In this document: positions 34,903 to 43,707 of the stretch, piece after piece
How the letters are laid out: every line of letters starts with the position of its first letter
Position numbering within the stretch: the first letter of the stretch is position 1
From: HLUCCA09 sp038757905
Lineage (GTDB): Bacteria; Pseudomonadota; Alphaproteobacteria; Rhodobacterales; Rhodobacteraceae
Assembly (NCBI GenBank): GCA_038757905.1
Contig: JBCDGG010000003.1
Coordinates: forward strand, 12,723-76,722
Reading direction: 5' to 3'
Length of the DNA stretch: 64,000 nt
The notes under the pieces: generated by a model
Told to the model about the DNA's origin: nothing
Seen by the model: only the letters and a program-made list of their open reading frames with translations
Databases searched by the model: none
Position numbers and translations under genes: made by a program

Positions 34903-34930
34903 TTGACAGAAATGGCAAGTAAGATAATTA
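34903..34930 (+). promoter_or_regulatory. Strong sigma70-type promoter for the meh-mct pair
   Basis: TTGACA at 34903-34908 and TAATTA at 34925-34930 with a 16-bp spacer, an unusually good match in this GC-rich sequence. It lies 45 bp before the hydratase gene start (34976) in a locally AT-rich stretch. The rest of the 316-bp divergent interval (34660-34975) contains no gene or repeat that I can see; a GGGAGGGCAGG ribosome-binding site precedes the ATG. Confidence 0.6.
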
Positions 34931-34975
34931 CCGGCAGCCAATCAGAAAAAGACAAAATCTTACCGGGAGGGCAGG

Positions 34976-35845
34976 ATGGAGGCCGCGAGTTCAGAGCATC
35001 CCAGGGGCGCCGAAGCCGTTGGGCGGCGTATAGAAACCACCGGCGGTGTCACGCACGTTCTAGCCAACATGCTCGGCGCCACGCTGCGCCCCGGTTGGCA
35101 CGCGGACGCGCTGCGGGAGGGGGATGTCCTTCCGACGCTGTGGCACTGGGTGGCCTTTCCCCAGGATACGCCGATGGAGGCGATCGGCCCCGACGGGCAC
35201 CCGGCGCTCGGCGCCTTCCTTCCCGATCTCGGGCTCGGGCGAAGGATGTGGGCCGGCGGCACGCTGAGCTTCCTGCAGCCGCTCCATGTCGGCGAGCCGC
35301 TGACCAAACGCTCCGAGATCACGGCCGTCGACTGGAAGCAGGCCGGCTCCGGCCCCCTTGCCATCGTCTCGCTCGCCCATGTCATCGAAGGCGCAAACGG
35401 CCCTGCGATCGAGGAAAGCCAGCAGATCGTCTACCTGCCGATCCCGGACAGCTACCGCCCGCCGAAGCCGATCCCGGCGCCGGACGGCGCGGCCTTCGAA
35501 GAAACCGTCGCGATCGATGCGGTGCGACTCTTTCGCTACTCCGCCGCGACGTTCAACGGACACAGGATTCACTATGATCGCCCTTACGCGACGCAGGTCG
35601 AGCATTACCCCGGCTTGATCGTCCATGGCCCGCTTCAGGCGACGCTGCTGATCGAGCGCGCGGTCCGCCACCGCGGCGGGACCCCGCCCATTCGGCTCAC
35701 GCACCGGGGCGTGCATCCGATGTTCGACCATCAGCCCCTGAGGTTGCTCGGCCTCGACGAGGGGCAGACGATGAAACTGTGCACCGCAACGCGGCAAGAG
35801 GATGGGGGGCATCAGGGGATGCAGGTCAAGGCGGAGTGGGCGTGA
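34976..35845 (+). CDS. meh: Mesaconyl-C4-CoA hydratase-like protein (HTD2/MaoC hot-dog family)
   Basis: A 289-residue double hot-dog acyl-CoA hydratase. The N-terminal half is a FAS1-type dehydratase domain (GRRMWAGGTLSFLQPLHVGEPLTKRSEI); the C-terminal half holds the hydratase-2 type active site LFRYSAATFNGHRIHYDRPYA followed by GLIVHGPLQATLL. This architecture is that of mesaconyl-C4-CoA (or itaconyl/methylfumaryl-CoA) hydratases, which add water to give citramalyl-CoA. It ends in TGATG, sharing one base with the adjacent CaiB-type CoA transferase start; coupling to that gene is the main reason for this call rather than a generic dehydratase. An AT-rich promoter lies just upstream. Confidence 0.7.
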   Translation: MEAASSEHPRGAEAVGRRIETTGGVTHVLANMLGATLRPGWHADALREGDVLPTLWHWVAFPQDTPMEAIGPDGHPALGAFLPDLGLGRRMWAGGTLSFLQPLHVGEPLTKRSEITAVDWKQAGSGPLAIVSLAHVIEGANGPAIEESQQIVYLPIPDSYRPPKPIPAPDGAAFEETVAIDAVRLFRYSAATFNGHRIHYDRPYATQVEHYPGLIVHGPLQATLLIERAVRHRGGTPPIRLTHRGVHPMFDHQPLRLLGLDEGQTMKLCTATRQEDGGHQGMQVKAEWA

Positions 35846-37056
35846 TGGGCCTGCTCACCGGCATGCGCGTGATCGAGGGGTCGGCCTTCGTCGCGATCCC
35901 GCTGGCTGGAATGACCCTGGCCCAGATGGGCGCCGACGTCATTCGCTTCGACCGGCTCGAAGGCGGGCTCGACGCCAGGCGCTGGCCGGTCACCCAAGAC
36001 GGCACGTCGCTGTTCTGGGCCGGGCTGAACAAGGGCAAACGGTCCGTGGCGGTGAACATGAAGGCGCCCGAAGGCCGGGATCTGATCACCCGCATCGTCA
36101 CCGCCCCGGGAGACGACGCCGGATTGTTCCTGACCAACCTCCGCGTCCGCGGCTGGATGGACCATGAGACGCTGTCGAAGCTGCGCGCCGATCTGATCAC
36201 GGTCACCCTGCTTGGGGACCGCCACGGCAACCCGGCGGTGGACTACTCCGTCAATCCGGCGCTCGGGTTCCCGATGGCCACGGGGCCCGAAGGCTCGACC
36301 GAACCGGTGGCCCATGTCCTGCCCGCGTGGGACTGTATCGCCGGAAACCTCGCAGTGTCGTCGCTGCTGGCGGCCGAGCGTCACCGATTGAGGACGGGGC
36401 ACGGACAGGAGGTTGTCCTGGCGCTGAAGGATGTCGCCGCCGCCATGCTCGGCCATCTCGGCATCATCGGGGAGGTGGCCGTCAACGGTGTGGATCGCCA
36501 GAAGGCCGGGAATGCGCTCTACGGGGCCTATGGGCAGGATTTCGTGCTGGGGGACGGCGCGCGGATCATGGTGATCGGCCTGACCAACCGGCAATGGCGC
36601 GGTCTGGTCAAGGTCACGGGCACGGGCGATGCGATTGCGGCGCTGTCCTCGGCCACCGGGCTCGACCTGCGGGACGAGGGCAACCGCTGGCGCATGCGCG
36701 CGGAGATCACGGCGGTCCTTGCGCCCTGGTTCCACGCGCGCACCCTGCCCGACGTCGCGCCCGCGCTCGACACGGCGGGGTTGACCTGGTCGGAGTTCCG
36801 CAGCTTCGCGCGCGCCGTCCATGAAGATCCCGACCTGTCTCTGGACAACCCGATGATGGCCGAGATCGCACAACCGGGCATCGGAACCTATCGCGTTCCG
36901 GGCCTGCCGGTGACGTTCGGGGCGGCGCCCCGCACAGCGCCCGTCCCCGCGCCGCTTCTCGGCCAGCATACCGAAGAGGTGCTGGCGGACGTCGCCGGGC
37001 TTGCCTCCGGCGAGATCGGCCGCCTGATGGATGCCGGGATCGTCGCCGGCCCCTGA
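35845..37056 (+). CDS. mct: Mesaconyl-CoA C1:C4 CoA-transferase-like protein (CaiB/BaiF class III)
   Basis: A 403-residue class III CoA transferase. The N-terminal Rossmann region MRVIEGSAFVAIPLAGMTLAQMGADVIRFD is typical, and the probable catalytic aspartate is D163 in HVLPAWDCIAG. The segment SVNPALGFPMATGPEG followed by HVLPAWD resembles, from memory, the 2-methylfumaryl-CoA isomerase (Mct) of the Chloroflexus 3-hydroxypropionate bicycle more than formyl- or carnitine-CoA transferases. It would move CoA within mesaconyl-CoA from C1 to C4, giving the substrate of the hydratase encoded by the overlapping upstream gene. Start ATG at 35845, overlapping the hydratase TGA. A general acyl-CoA transferase is the alternative. 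Confidence 0.7.
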   Translation: MGLLTGMRVIEGSAFVAIPLAGMTLAQMGADVIRFDRLEGGLDARRWPVTQDGTSLFWAGLNKGKRSVAVNMKAPEGRDLITRIVTAPGDDAGLFLTNLRVRGWMDHETLSKLRADLITVTLLGDRHGNPAVDYSVNPALGFPMATGPEGSTEPVAHVLPAWDCIAGNLAVSSLLAAERHRLRTGHGQEVVLALKDVAAAMLGHLGIIGEVAVNGVDRQKAGNALYGAYGQDFVLGDGARIMVIGLTNRQWRGLVKVTGTGDAIAALSSATGLDLRDEGNRWRMRAEITAVLAPWFHARTLPDVAPALDTAGLTWSEFRSFARAVHEDPDLSLDNPMMAEIAQPGIGTYRVPGLPVTFGAAPRTAPVPAPLLGQHTEEVLADVAGLASGEIGRLMDAGIVAGP

Positions 37057-37149
37057 AGCGATGCCTCCCGATCGCAGCGCAACGGATTGGTAACGGCCCC
37101 CGGGGCACAACACGGCCATTCCGGAACGCGAACGGATCGGAGCGCACCC

Positions 37150-38268
37150 ATGCCGACCCTCTATTTCAGCGGCGATCACGTCGCCTTCTTCGATGGCATG
37201 GATGCCAACGGATCGAAGACCAAGTTCACCGGCGTCGAGAACCCGTTCCTGGCGTCCGATGTCGTCGAGATCGTCATCCGGGATTCCGACGTGGGCGCGA
37301 ATGGCGAGTTCGATCCCCATATGGTGCGTTTCGAACAGGTGACTGTTGTGCGCGACGGGGTGCGCCATGACTTCGAGGTCGACGACGGCGCGAAGATCAA
37401 GGAATGCGGCGGCGGCAGCGCGCCCGAACAAGGCGATACCTTCTTCATCACGAATGACGAGGTCGAAGCGCCGTCCTCCGGCCCGTTTTCGGGGCTGGAG
37501 GACGGCAAGCTCGTGTTCTCGACCGATGCGACCTTCACCACCGGTCAGACCACGGCCATCGTCCGGTCGCAGAACCTGGACCTGAACGAGGATGGCGACA
37601 CGCAGGACGACGCGGAGGCCAAGAACGGCACGTTCAACGCCAAACCGGCCCTCAGCCCACCCTGCTTCGTCTCCGGCACGCGGATCCTGACCCCGCTCGG
37701 GGAGGTTCCCGTCGAGGCGCTGCGCCCGGGGATGGAGGTGAGCCTCGCCGGGGGCGAGCGTGCCCCGGTTCTGCTGACGGCCGCGTTCCCGCATCGCCTG
37801 TCCGGCTCGGGCGATCCCGTTCGCCCGGTGGTGATTCCCCCCGGGGCCCTCGGCCCCGGCCGGCCGAGCCGGCCGCTGCGGCTGTCGCCCCAGCACGCCC
37901 TGCCGATCTCTGATTCGCAATTGCCGGAGCTTCAGGACGCCGCAGCGGGACAGCCGGGGGCGTTCCTGCGCGCCAAGGCGCTTTGCGGCTGCCGCGGGAT
38001 CTCGCAGCCGCCGCGCGCCGGGCGTGTGACCTATCACGCACTGCTCCTGCCCGCCCTGGGCGCGCTGGTTGCGGATGGGGCGCAGGCGCTGTCCCTCTGG
38101 CCCGGCCCGCGCGCCTTGCGGGCCATCGGGCCGGACCATGTCCGCTGGCTCGAACAGGTGTTTCCCGGTGTCTCGACAGCGCCGGAGCGGGCCTACGGGC
38201 CGCCGGGCACGCAAGTCCCGCGATGGGCGGTCCGCGACGCGCTGGGCTACCTCGTCCGCGCCGCCTGA
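37150..38268 (+). CDS. Hint-domain protein of the Rhodobacteraceae secreted type
   Basis: A 372-residue protein. Residues 1-165 form an acidic, strand-rich, calcium-binding-like region (DGMDANGSKTKFTG, LNEDGDTQDDAEAK). From C172 a Hint (hedgehog/intein) domain starts with CFVSGTRILTPLGEVPVEALRPGMEV, includes the LRLSPQHALPIS block with the internal histidine, and ends near AIGPDHVRWLEQ. No asparagine-nucleophile end or C-extein is seen, so it would not splice; self-cleavage after residue 171 is possible. No N-terminal signal peptide is evident, which suits type I secretion of RTX-like proteins. The ATG at 37150 is the natural start. Function unknown. Confidence 0.75.
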   Translation: MPTLYFSGDHVAFFDGMDANGSKTKFTGVENPFLASDVVEIVIRDSDVGANGEFDPHMVRFEQVTVVRDGVRHDFEVDDGAKIKECGGGSAPEQGDTFFITNDEVEAPSSGPFSGLEDGKLVFSTDATFTTGQTTAIVRSQNLDLNEDGDTQDDAEAKNGTFNAKPALSPPCFVSGTRILTPLGEVPVEALRPGMEVSLAGGERAPVLLTAAFPHRLSGSGDPVRPVVIPPGALGPGRPSRPLRLSPQHALPISDSQLPELQDAAAGQPGAFLRAKALCGCRGISQPPRAGRVTYHALLLPALGALVADGAQALSLWPGPRALRAIGPDHVRWLEQVFPGVSTAPERAYGPPGTQVPRWAVRDALGYLVRAA

Positions 38269-38424
38269 CCGCGCCGCCCGACCGCCCTTCCCGGCCGCGG
38301 CGCCACCCCTCAGGAGGGCCTCAATCGCGCCGCCCCGCGCCCACCGCAGGCGCGCGCATTTCGCCACCTTGCCGCGGGCGCCCCCGCTTGCCACAACCTC
38401 CCGGCGGAAGCGGAGGACTACACG

Positions 38425-40332
38425 ATGGGATACAAGGGTGTTTATGAGGCTGCGAAGGCCGATCCCGAGGCATTTTGGCTCAACGAAGCAGCGGCGATCG
38501 ATTGGGTGTCGCCGCCGACCAGAGCGCTCTTCTCAGAGAACGCGCCGCTCTACGAATGGTTCGCCGACGCGCGGGTCAACACCTGCTGGAACGCGGTCGA
38601 CCGGCATGTCGAGGCCGGGCGCGGCGCGCAGGTGGCCATCATCCACGACAGCCCCGTCACCGGGACGGTGCACAAGATCACCTATGCGGAGCTGAAGAAC
38701 CGCGTCGCGTCGCTGGCCGGGGCCCTTCGCGCGAAGGGCGTCGAGAAGGGCGACCGGGTGCTGATCTACATGCCCATGGTGCCCGAAGCGCTGGAGGCCA
38801 TGCTGGCCTGCGCGCGGATCGGGGCGATTCACTCCGTCGTCTTCGGCGGCTTTGCCGCGCATGAGCTTGCCGTCCGCATCGACGACGCCCAGCCCAAATG
38901 CATCATCGCCGCCTCCGCCGGCATCGAGCCGGGGCGCGTCGTCCACTACAAGCCCCTGCTCGACGAGGCGCTGCGTCAGGCCGAGTACGAACCTGCCTTC
39001 TGCGTCGTCTTCCAGCGCGAGCAGGAGGTCGCCCATCTCGAAGAGGGACGCGACGACGACTGGCATGCCTTCCAATACGGTGTCGAACCGGCCGAATGCG
39101 TGCCGGTGGAAGGCAACCACCCGGCCTATATCCTCTACACCTCCGGCACGACCGGCCAGCCCAAGGGCGTGGTGCGGCCCACCGCGGGGCATCTCGTCGC
39201 CCTGAACTGGACGATGAAGAATATCTACGACATGAACCCCGGCGAGGTGTTCTGGGCCGCCTCCGATGTCGGCTGGGTCGTGGGCCACAGCTACATCTGT
39301 TACGCCCCACTGATCCACGGCAACACGACCATCGTCTTCGAAGGTAAGCCCGTCGGCACGCCCGATGCCGGCACGTTCTGGCGCGTGATCCAAGATCACA
39401 AGGTGAAGTGCCTGTTCACGGCGCCTACGGCGTTTCGCGCCATCAAGCGCGAGGATTCCAAGGGCGCACTGGTGGGCGACTACGACATTTCCTCGCTGGA
39501 GAGCCTGTTCCTGGCCGGAGAGCGCGCCGACCCGGACACGATCAAGTGGGCCGAGACGACGCTGAACGTGCCCGTGATCGACCATTGGTGGCAGACCGAG
39601 ACGGGCTTCGCCATCGCGGCCAACCCCATCGGAATCGAGCGGCTGCCCGTCAAGATCGGCTCGCCGTCGGTGCCCATGCCGGGCTGGGACGTGCAGGTGC
39701 TCGATGAGGGCGGGCATCCTGTGGCGCCGGGCACGCTTGGGGCCATCGCGATCAAGCTGCCCCTGCCCCCCGGCACGCTGCCGACGCTCTGGAACGCCGA
39801 GGCCCGCTTCCGCAAAAGCTACCTGGAGCAGTTCGCCGGGCACTACGAGACCGGCGATGCAGGCTACGTCGACGAAGACGGCTATCTCTACATCATGGCG
39901 CGCACCGACGACGTGATCAACGTGGCGGGCCACCGCCTGTCCACGGGCGCGATGGAGGAGGTTCTGGCCGGCCATTCGGACGTGGCGGAATGCGCGGTGA
40001 TCGGCGTGTCGGACGACCTCAAAGGGCAGTTGCCCATGGGGTTTGTGTGCTTGAACGCGGGCACGAACCGTCCGCACGTGGAAATTGTGCGTGAATGCGT
40101 CGCACTCGTCCGGGAACAGATCGGCCCGGTGGCTGCATTCAAACTTGCCTGCGTGGTGGACAGACTGCCCAAGACGCGCTCCGGCAAGATCCTGCGCGGC
40201 ACCATGCAAAAGATCGCCGATGGTCAAGAATACAAGATGCCTGCAACCATTGACGACCCTGCCATTTTGGCGGAGATTCAAGAGGCGCTTGCAACGCTCG
40301 GTTATCCGAAGGCGGCGGCACCGACAGGCTGA
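38425..40332 (+). CDS. prpE: Propionyl-CoA synthetase
   Basis: A 635-residue AMP-forming acyl-CoA synthetase of the PrpE group, activating propionate (and in Ruegeria pomeroyi, as I recall, acrylate) to the CoA thioester. Core motifs: YILYTSGTTGQPKG (P-loop, near residue 235-248), IDHWWQTETGFAIA (A5), YETGDAGYVDEDGYLYIMARTDDVINVAGHRLS (A7-A8 region) and the final acetylatable lysine in PKTRSGKILR. The start MGYKGVYEAAK follows GGAGG-like sequence at 38410. With a DMSP lyase in the same window this gene could take the acrylate released from DMSP into propionyl-CoA metabolism. A hairpin lies just after its stop. Confidence 0.93.
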   Translation: MGYKGVYEAAKADPEAFWLNEAAAIDWVSPPTRALFSENAPLYEWFADARVNTCWNAVDRHVEAGRGAQVAIIHDSPVTGTVHKITYAELKNRVASLAGALRAKGVEKGDRVLIYMPMVPEALEAMLACARIGAIHSVVFGGFAAHELAVRIDDAQPKCIIAASAGIEPGRVVHYKPLLDEALRQAEYEPAFCVVFQREQEVAHLEEGRDDDWHAFQYGVEPAECVPVEGNHPAYILYTSGTTGQPKGVVRPTAGHLVALNWTMKNIYDMNPGEVFWAASDVGWVVGHSYICYAPLIHGNTTIVFEGKPVGTPDAGTFWRVIQDHKVKCLFTAPTAFRAIKREDSKGALVGDYDISSLESLFLAGERADPDTIKWAETTLNVPVIDHWWQTETGFAIAANPIGIERLPVKIGSPSVPMPGWDVQVLDEGGHPVAPGTLGAIAIKLPLPPGTLPTLWNAEARFRKSYLEQFAGHYETGDAGYVDEDGYLYIMARTDDVINVAGHRLSTGAMEEVLAGHSDVAECAVIGVSDDLKGQLPMGFVCLNAGTNRPHVEIVRECVALVREQIGPVAAFKLACVVDRLPKTRSGKILRGTMQKIADGQEYKMPATIDDPAILAEIQEALATLGYPKAAAPTG

Positions 40333-40342
40333 CCTGCACGTA

Positions 40343-40364
40343 AACCTGCCCTTTTTGGCAGGTT
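40343..40364. terminator. Hairpin after prpE
   Basis: AACCTGCC-CTTTTT-GGCAGGTT is a perfect eight-pair stem with a six-base loop, starting 10 bp after the prpE stop. A run of T is in the loop rather than after the stem, so it is not a textbook intrinsic terminator, but its position suggests mRNA 3'-end formation or stabilisation. Confidence 0.5.
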
Positions 40365-40570
40365 GGAGGAGGGCGGTCCATTCCACTATGTTTCGCACAA
40401 CCATGAGGCGTAAGCCTAATGGTTTCGATAGTATAGGTGTCGAGTAACTGCCTTTGGTCGCGCGGCTTTCCTGCTCTGGTGGGGTGCAGTCGCGCGACAT
40501 CGGCAACGCCAGCCGGTTGTTTCCCGGTTGTTTTCGGCACTTTGTTGGGATCGGACCTTACGGAGGCCAC

Positions 40571-42148
40571 GTGCAAGGCAAGCCGCTGTCGCTCATCAAT
40601 CATGACATTCGATCTGCACTCGGCGACGTTGTTGGCGGTCTGCATCTGATCGACGATATCGCGCTCGACCCCGCCTCCCGTCAGCAGCTTGAGCGTGTGC
40701 GCGCCGCCGGGGAAGCGTTGGAGCGCCTGCTGACAGAGGGCCTGCGTCTGGCCGGTACGGACGACGCGCGCGGCTCGGACGCGCGGGATCCCGCCGACCC
40801 GGAGAGCGCGCCCGCCGAGAGCATCGTGATGCTCGACCTGTTCAACGCCTTGGAGCGCCGGTGGGGCGGACACGCGGCCGCCTTGGGCCTCGATTTCGTG
40901 GCCCGACTGAACGGCGATCTCCCGACCAGCATTCGCACACGCGCGATCGAGCTGGAGCGCATCCTGTCGAACCTGCTCGACAACGCTTTGAAATACGCCG
41001 AGTTCGGCCGGATCTCTCTGGCTGTCGACAAGCGCGAAGACGGTGCCCTGGTGTTTACCGTCTGCGACGAGGGGCCTGGGTTCTCCGATGCGGCCCTTGG
41101 ACGCCTGTTCAGCTTCGGCGGCCGGCCGCGCGATGCCACGCAGCCAGGCACGGGCCTGGGCCTGCATATCGCGAAAGAGCTGGCCGATCGCGCGAGCGGC
41201 ACGCTCAGCGTCGCCAACCTGAGCGACCGCTCGGGCAAGATCACCGGCGCCTGCGTTGCGCTTGTCCTGCCGCGCGAGGTCTGGACAGCGGAACCGGCCT
41301 GCCTCCAGCGCGATCCCCTGCCCGACCTGACCGGCAAGACCGTCCTCGTGGCCGAGGACAACGCCACCGCGCAGCTGCTCTTCAGCCGGATGCTGCGGAA
41401 CCTCGGCGCGACGGTCGAGCTTGCGGGGGACGGCATGACAGCGCGCGCAGCCCTGTCGGAGCTGGATGTGGATCTGGCCATCGTCGACATCCAGATGCCC
41501 GGCCTGTCCGGTTTGGACGTGATCTCGGGCATGCGGGCGACCGGCAGCCCCGGGCGCCGCGTGCCGATCGTCGCGGCCACGGCCTATGTTCTGAGTGCGG
41601 ACCGCGAGAGGATTTATGCCGCTGGCGCGGACGCGATCCTTGCGAAGCCGGTTCTCAGCCTGTCGGCCCTCGCCCATGCCATCACGGTCGCCCTGGACGC
41701 ATCGGCGCTCCGCAAGGACACCGAGCGCGCCGAGGACAGACCTCACGATGGGCCAGCGGCAGATGAACAGGTGCGCGAGCCCCTGGCCAGCCGCCTGGCG
41801 CAGTTGGTCGAAATCGCCGGGCCGGAGGGCCGGGACGAGCTTTTGCTTCGCCTCGACAATGATGTCTCAGGCTCCGTCCAGTCGCTCTGCACGGCGATCA
41901 CCACGCGCAACATCTCGGCGACACGCATGCAGACCCATGTGCTGATCTCGCTCACGGGCGCCGTTGGTGCAGGTGGGCTGCAATCCATCATGGAGCAGAT
42001 GAACTCGGCCTCGCACAGAAGCGATTGGACGTTTCTGGACAAGAGCCTTGCCAAGGCGCAGCCTAGCCTGCGCCGACTCGGCCGCGAGATCCAACGATTG
42101 CGAAAGGGCATTTGCCGCGTGGAACAGACTTGGGCGCCTCCCGCGTGA
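40571..42148 (+). CDS. Sensorless hybrid histidine kinase: HisKA - HATPase - REC - Hpt
   Basis: A 525-residue cytoplasmic phosphorelay protein. The DHp helix begins almost at the N-terminus with the phospho-accepting H11 in LINHDIRSALG. The ATPase domain has the N box SNLLDNALKYAEFG (133-146) and G boxes CDEGPGF and GTGLGLHIAKEL. A receiver domain follows at ~256-375 with EDN and phospho-acceptor D306 in AIVDIQMPG. A C-terminal Hpt domain has H456 in MQTHVLISLTGAVGAGGL. No PAS, GAF or membrane sensor part exists. The start is the GTG at 40571, five bases after GGAGG; upstream in-frame residues look like untranslated leader. Its TGA overlaps the GTG of the next gene, the probable phosphate target. 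Confidence 0.85.
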   Translation: MQGKPLSLINHDIRSALGDVVGGLHLIDDIALDPASRQQLERVRAAGEALERLLTEGLRLAGTDDARGSDARDPADPESAPAESIVMLDLFNALERRWGGHAAALGLDFVARLNGDLPTSIRTRAIELERILSNLLDNALKYAEFGRISLAVDKREDGALVFTVCDEGPGFSDAALGRLFSFGGRPRDATQPGTGLGLHIAKELADRASGTLSVANLSDRSGKITGACVALVLPREVWTAEPACLQRDPLPDLTGKTVLVAEDNATAQLLFSRMLRNLGATVELAGDGMTARAALSELDVDLAIVDIQMPGLSGLDVISGMRATGSPGRRVPIVAATAYVLSADRERIYAAGADAILAKPVLSLSALAHAITVALDASALRKDTERAEDRPHDGPAADEQVREPLASRLAQLVEIAGPEGRDELLLRLDNDVSGSVQSLCTAITTRNISATRMQTHVLISLTGAVGAGGLQSIMEQMNSASHRSDWTFLDKSLAKAQPSLRRLGREIQRLRKGICRVEQTWAPPA

Positions 42149-43707
42149 GCACACCCGACATACTGCTGATCGAAGACACGCCGTCGCTTCAGTTGCTGTA
42201 TGCCTCGGTTCTCAGGCATGCCGGATACGACGTCCACTGCGCCTCCACGGCGGAAGAAGGCTACCGCGCGTTCCAGGCCGCGCCCCCGCCCGTCGTAATC
42301 CTCGATCTCATGCTACCGGACCGTGACGGCCTCTCACTGCTGCAGGAGTTGATAGCGCTCTCTCCGGACACGAGCGTCGTGGTCGTCACCGCGAATGGCT
42401 CGATCAGCCGAGCGGTGGAGGCGATGCGCGCCGGCGCGCACGAGTTCCTGGTGAAGCCGTTCGAGGAAGGCCGCATGCTGAATGCGGTCCGCAACGCCAT
42501 ACAGACCAGTCAGCGCCGCATGCGGGACACGCCGTCCGGATCTGCTGCGATGGACCTTCCGCTGCAGGAGTTCATGGGCTTTGTCGGCTCGTCGTCTTCG
42601 ATGCAGAAGGTCTATGCGCGGGTCCGGTCCGTGGCGCGCTCCATGGCGACCATCTTCGTCACGGGCGAGAGCGGGACCGGCAAGGAGGTGTGCGCGCAGG
42701 CCGTGCATGCGGCCTCGGGGCGCGCCCGCGGGCCCTTCGTCCCCCTCAATTGCGGCGCGATCCCGTCCGAGTTGCTGGAATCCGAGGTGTTCGGCCATCT
42801 CAAGGGATCCTTCACCGGCGCGATCTCCGACAAGGTCGGCGCCGCCGCCGCCGCGGATGGCGGAACGCTGTTTCTGGACGAGATCTGCGAGATGCCCCTG
42901 GCCTTGCAGACCAAGCTCTTGCGGTTCCTGCAAACCTCGTCGATCCAGCCTGTCGGCGCCGCCCGCCCCACGAAGATCAACGTGCGCATCATCTGCGCCA
43001 CGAACCGCGACCCGTTGGAGGAAGTGCGGCTCGGGCGGTTCCGTGAGGATCTGTTCTATCGCCTCCATGTGATCCCGATCCACCTGCCGCCGCTGCGCGA
43101 TCGCGACGCGGACGTTCTGGAGATCGCGCAAGCCCTGCTGGCCCGCCAGGGCAAGGAAGAAGGTAAGAACTTCAGCGGGTTGTCCGCCGAAGTGGAAGAT
43201 TTGTTCCGCGCCCTTCGTTGGCCCGGAAACGTCCGGCAGTTGCAGAATGCGATCCGGCACGTCGTCGTTCTGCACGATGGGCCTCGGGTGACGCTCGACA
43301 TGCTGCCGGACGCGCTCGTCTCCACGGCGATGGCTGCGGCGCCAGCGCAGGCGGCCGGACGCGCCGACGCCACGGGCTGGGCGCATCTCCACGCGATGGA
43401 GGGGGCGGGACACGGCGTCCTCCACGAGTACGGCCACCGTCACCCCGCCTCCGGCGGGGCCGAGGCGGCGCGCCGCCTGGATCCCGAGCTTGCCCGCGAT
43501 CTGGTGAATGCCGGCCTTCCGGCAGTGAACGGCGAGCATGTGGATCTGCGGGGCAAGACACTGGCCGAAATCGAGCGCCTGGCCATCGAGTTCGCCATTT
43601 CGCGCAATGGCGGGTCGATACCTAAGGCCGCGCGCGAGCTTGGCGTCTCGCCCTCCACGATCTACCGCAAGCGCGAGGCCTGGGCCGAAGCCAGCCGCGT
43701 ATCGTAA
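42145..43707 (+). CDS. Sigma54-dependent response regulator (NtrC/LuxO type)
   Basis: A 520-residue activator with receiver domain (1-120; LLIEDTPSL, phospho-acceptor D54 in VVILDLMLPDRDG), AAA+ domain (145-375) with Walker A GESGTGKE (174-181), the sigma54-contact loop GSFTGA (221-226) in place of the commoner GAFTGA, Walker B TLFLDE (241-246) and RWPGNVRQLQN, then a Fis-type helix-turn-helix at the end (SIPKAARELGVSPSTIYRKRE). The receiver resembles LuxO. The GTG start overlaps the kinase stop (GTGA), so the pair is translationally coupled and should be one phosphorelay. I found no clear GG-N10-GC sigma54 promoter nearby, so targets lie elsewhere. Confidence 0.9.
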   Translation: MSTPDILLIEDTPSLQLLYASVLRHAGYDVHCASTAEEGYRAFQAAPPPVVILDLMLPDRDGLSLLQELIALSPDTSVVVVTANGSISRAVEAMRAGAHEFLVKPFEEGRMLNAVRNAIQTSQRRMRDTPSGSAAMDLPLQEFMGFVGSSSSMQKVYARVRSVARSMATIFVTGESGTGKEVCAQAVHAASGRARGPFVPLNCGAIPSELLESEVFGHLKGSFTGAISDKVGAAAAADGGTLFLDEICEMPLALQTKLLRFLQTSSIQPVGAARPTKINVRIICATNRDPLEEVRLGRFREDLFYRLHVIPIHLPPLRDRDADVLEIAQALLARQGKEEGKNFSGLSAEVEDLFRALRWPGNVRQLQNAIRHVVVLHDGPRVTLDMLPDALVSTAMAAAPAQAAGRADATGWAHLHAMEGAGHGVLHEYGHRHPASGGAEAARRLDPELARDLVNAGLPAVNGEHVDLRGKTLAEIERLAIEFAISRNGGSIPKAARELGVSPSTIYRKREAWAEASRVS

